6,999 bases of DNA from Halieaceae bacterium. GTDB taxonomy: Bacteria > Pseudomonadota > Gammaproteobacteria > Pseudomonadales > Halieaceae. Both the position numbers and the translations under genes were made by a program. The first letter of the stretch is position 1. Each line of letters starts with the position of its first letter. Shown here piece by piece: positions 5,611-6,999 of this stretch. The notes under the pieces were generated by a model, which was not told the DNA's origin, made no database searches, and worked only from the letters and a program-made list of their open reading frames with translations. The stretch covers positions 1-6,999 of the forward strand of contig QXYP01000176.1 of the NCBI GenBank assembly GCA_009886815.1, given 5' to 3'.

Positions 5611-6462
5611 ATGAAAAAATTGTTCACAGGTATGGTTGTTGCGATCACTTTTTTCGGCATCGTGCTGCTTTCACTCCCGACAATACTGCACTCGGTGGGG
5701 TTGCATCCGGAATATCACGGACCCAACGTGACGCTGCCGGGTAAACGTGCGCTGGTTATTACGACCAGTCACTCAGTGCTGGCGGCACCGGGTGAGACGG
5801 AAGGGGATCCTACGGGGGTTTTTGGCTCAGAGATGACGCACCCCTACTACACGTTTCTAGACGGCGGTATGGACGTGGATATAGCCAGCGTGGCAGGCGG
5901 AGAAATTCCCATTGACCCCAGTAGCTTCTACTTCATGATCAAAACACCTGAGGACGAGCGCTATCTTAATGACCCGATTGCGCAGGCCAAGGTTAAAAAC
6001 TCCATGCCAATCGCCGAAGTCGATATTGAACAGTACGACATTGTCTTTCTGTCGGGCGGCTGGGGCGCCGCCTACGATCTGGCTCAATCGCCCGTACTCG
6101 CGGCCAAAGTGAGCGAAGCCTACTACGGCAGCAAGGAGGCGGTTATCGGTGGCGTGTGCCACGGTGTATTGGGGCTGGTCAATGCCCGTGACCGCGACGG
6201 CGATCTGCTTATAGCGGGGCGCCTTATGACCGGGGTCACCGACAAACAGATACAGGAGCTCGGTATTGATTTGACACCTAAGCATCCCGAGACGGAACTG
6301 CGTAAAGCGGGTGTCATCTTTGAAAGTCAGACGGCCTTCCTAGATTTCTTTGCCACTCATGTCACGGTGGATGATGAGCAGCGTTTTGTCACCGGACAGA
6401 ATCAAAACTCGGGCTTGGAAGCGGCGCACACCATAATGCGTATTTTGAGTGAGCGTGACTGA
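5611..6462 (+). CDS. Membrane-anchored DJ-1/PfpI (Hsp31-like) family protein
   Basis: The 283-residue product starts with MKK and a hydrophobic stretch (about residues 5-27) with no clear cleavage site, so it is probably a signal anchor that places the enzyme domain outside the cytoplasmic membrane. From about residue 45 it follows the class I glutamine amidotransferase-like fold of the DJ-1/PfpI superfamily: KRALVITTSH, then FGSEMTHPYYTFLDGGMDVD with candidate acidic Glu74, YDIVFLSGGWGAAYDL (142-157), and the nucleophile elbow GGVCHGVLGL with Cys183 followed by His184. The C-terminal VTGQNQNSGLEAA resembles the closing strand-helix of Hsp31-like members. Characterised relatives act as glyoxalase III-type enzymes, chaperones or peptidases; which applies here cannot be told. 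AGAG shortly before the ATG is a weak ribosome binding site. It heads a plus-strand cluster with the genes at 6529 and 6911 and is divergent from the hydratase gene. Confidence 0.9.
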   Translation: MKKLFTGMVVAITFFGIVLLSLPTILHSVGLHPEYHGPNVTLPGKRALVITTSHSVLAAPGETEGDPTGVFGSEMTHPYYTFLDGGMDVDIASVAGGEIPIDPSSFYFMIKTPEDERYLNDPIAQAKVKNSMPIAEVDIEQYDIVFLSGGWGAAYDLAQSPVLAAKVSEAYYGSKEAVIGGVCHGVLGLVNARDRDGDLLIAGRLMTGVTDKQIQELGIDLTPKHPETELRKAGVIFESQTAFLDFFATHVTVDDEQRFVTGQNQNSGLEAAHTIMRILSERD

Positions 6463-6528
6463 TAGTGGGTTGTAGTTGCGGCCATGTTTAAATAGCTCGC
6501 ATCCGTCGCTGATTATTGAGAAGAAGCA

Positions 6529-6906
6529 ATGAACAAAATTTTAAGTGTTGTGGTACTGCTTGCTGCCATCATGTTTCTTGTGACCGGATTGCGCTGGCTG
6601 GTAGCCCCTGCCGGTATTGTTCCGATGTTTGGGTTGACCCTGGCTGAAGGTGTGGGCTTGAGCTCCCAAGTTGGCGATATGTCGGCTTTCTTTTTGACCT
6701 TGGCAAGCTGCATACTGCTGGCGCTCATCAGTGGACGTCGCTGCTGGTATTACCCTCCAATAATGTTGCTATCGCTCACGGCAGTCGGCCGTGTGCTGGC
6801 TTGGTTGTTCCACGATGCGACCTTGGCACTGGATTTGATAGGACCAGAGGTGATTGTTTCTATTATTTTGCTCGTGGCATCGCGCCGTCTGGCGGATAGA
6901 GCCTAA
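6529..6906 (+). CDS. Small four-helix membrane protein, DUF4345-like
   Basis: The 125-residue protein is very hydrophobic, with four predicted membrane segments at about 4-26, 51-68, 74-93 and 103-117. The pattern GLRWLVAPAGIVPMFGL after helix 1, a G-D pair before helix 2 (QVGDMSAFFL), GRRCW between helices 2 and 3, and AVGRVLAW in helix 3 resembles DUF4345-type inner-membrane proteins, whose function is not known. This family call rests on pattern recognition only. It starts 66 bases after the PfpI-like gene, preceded by a purine-rich GAGAAGAAG, and its stop is only 4 bases before the next start, so co-transcription of the three genes is likely. Confidence 0.8.
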   Translation: MNKILSVVVLLAAIMFLVTGLRWLVAPAGIVPMFGLTLAEGVGLSSQVGDMSAFFLTLASCILLALISGRRCWYYPPIMLLSLTAVGRVLAWLFHDATLALDLIGPEVIVSIILLVASRRLADRA

Positions 6907-6910
6907 GCCT

Positions 6911-6999
6911 ATGAAAAATCTTGGCGTTTGGCGTTGGAGTGGGCTCGCGCCAGCACTGCTGGTTTTAGCCCTGATGTCTGTGCAGGCCGATGAGGAAAG
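6911..6999 (+). CDS. Exported protein, 5' end only
   Basis: From ATG at 6911 an open frame of 29 full codons runs to the right edge. It encodes a clear signal peptide: a basic/aromatic start (MKNLGVWRW), a hydrophobic core (LAPALLVLALM), and a likely cleavage after SVQA, before the acidic DEE. The mature protein lies outside the window, so its function cannot be judged. The start lies 4 bases after the stop of the preceding membrane-protein gene and has no strong ribosome binding site of its own, suggesting translational coupling within the same operon. Confidence 0.75.
   Translation, partial: MKNLGVWRWSGLAPALLVLALMSVQADEE

Noticed and set aside
5857..6317. Minus-strand open frames within the PfpI-like gene
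   Set aside because: They are antisense to the conserved FLSGGWG and GGVCHG segments; no start signals or family likeness.
6513..6728. Minus-strand open frame opposite the small membrane protein
   Set aside because: The plus frame has four well-formed membrane segments and tight operon spacing; the antisense frame has no recognisable features.

Overview
The window looks like chromosomal DNA from an aerobic Gram-negative bacterium, most likely a marine or aquatic gammaproteobacterium. The support is a TrhO (YceA-type) tRNA hydroxylase, a bacterial wax ester synthase/diacylglycerol acyltransferase (WS/DGAT), exported proteins with ordinary signal peptides, and moderate base composition. The taxonomic placement is inference from gene content and could not be tested here. 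No rRNA, tRNA, CRISPR array or transposase is visible.

Layout, left to right. Bases 1-891 (minus) hold the first 297 codons of a WS/DGAT whose 3' end lies beyond the left edge. It is divergent from an alpha/beta hydrolase at 1068-1958 (plus). A gene-free stretch at 1959-2202 carries inverted CCTAAGC/GCTTAGG elements. Next, on the minus strand, come a small exported NTF2/SnoaL-like protein (2203-2586) and trhO (2709-3707). A 317-base gene-free region (3708-4024) holds candidate promoters and a 19-base imperfect palindrome. It precedes a TetR-type regulator (4025-4612, plus). The regulator converges on an enoyl-CoA hydratase/isomerase gene (minus, stop at 4663, preferred start 5448). The hydratase is divergent from a plus-strand cluster: a membrane-anchored DJ-1/PfpI protein (5611-6462), a small four-helix membrane protein resembling DUF4345 (6529-6906), and the signal peptide of a further exported protein cut by the right edge (from 6911).

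How the genes may work together. The left part suggests neutral-lipid metabolism: an acyltransferase that makes storage wax esters or triacylglycerols, back to back with a serine hydrolase that could act on ester substrates. On the right, the TetR regulator, the CoA-ester enzyme and the divergent envelope-associated cluster form a compact unit. A perfect 17-base palindrome (7-base arms, 3-base centre, 5572-5588) lies in the divergent promoter region, has the architecture of a TetR-family operator, and overlaps a consensus -35 hexamer for the hydratase gene. The working hypothesis is that the regulator controls both divergent units through this site. trhO is a housekeeping tRNA-modification gene with no evident tie to its neighbours.

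Nothing here is clearly a new type of system. The points most worth a second look are the 17-base operator-like palindrome, the membrane-anchored PfpI protein with its small membrane-protein partner, and the acyltransferase/hydrolase divergent pair.
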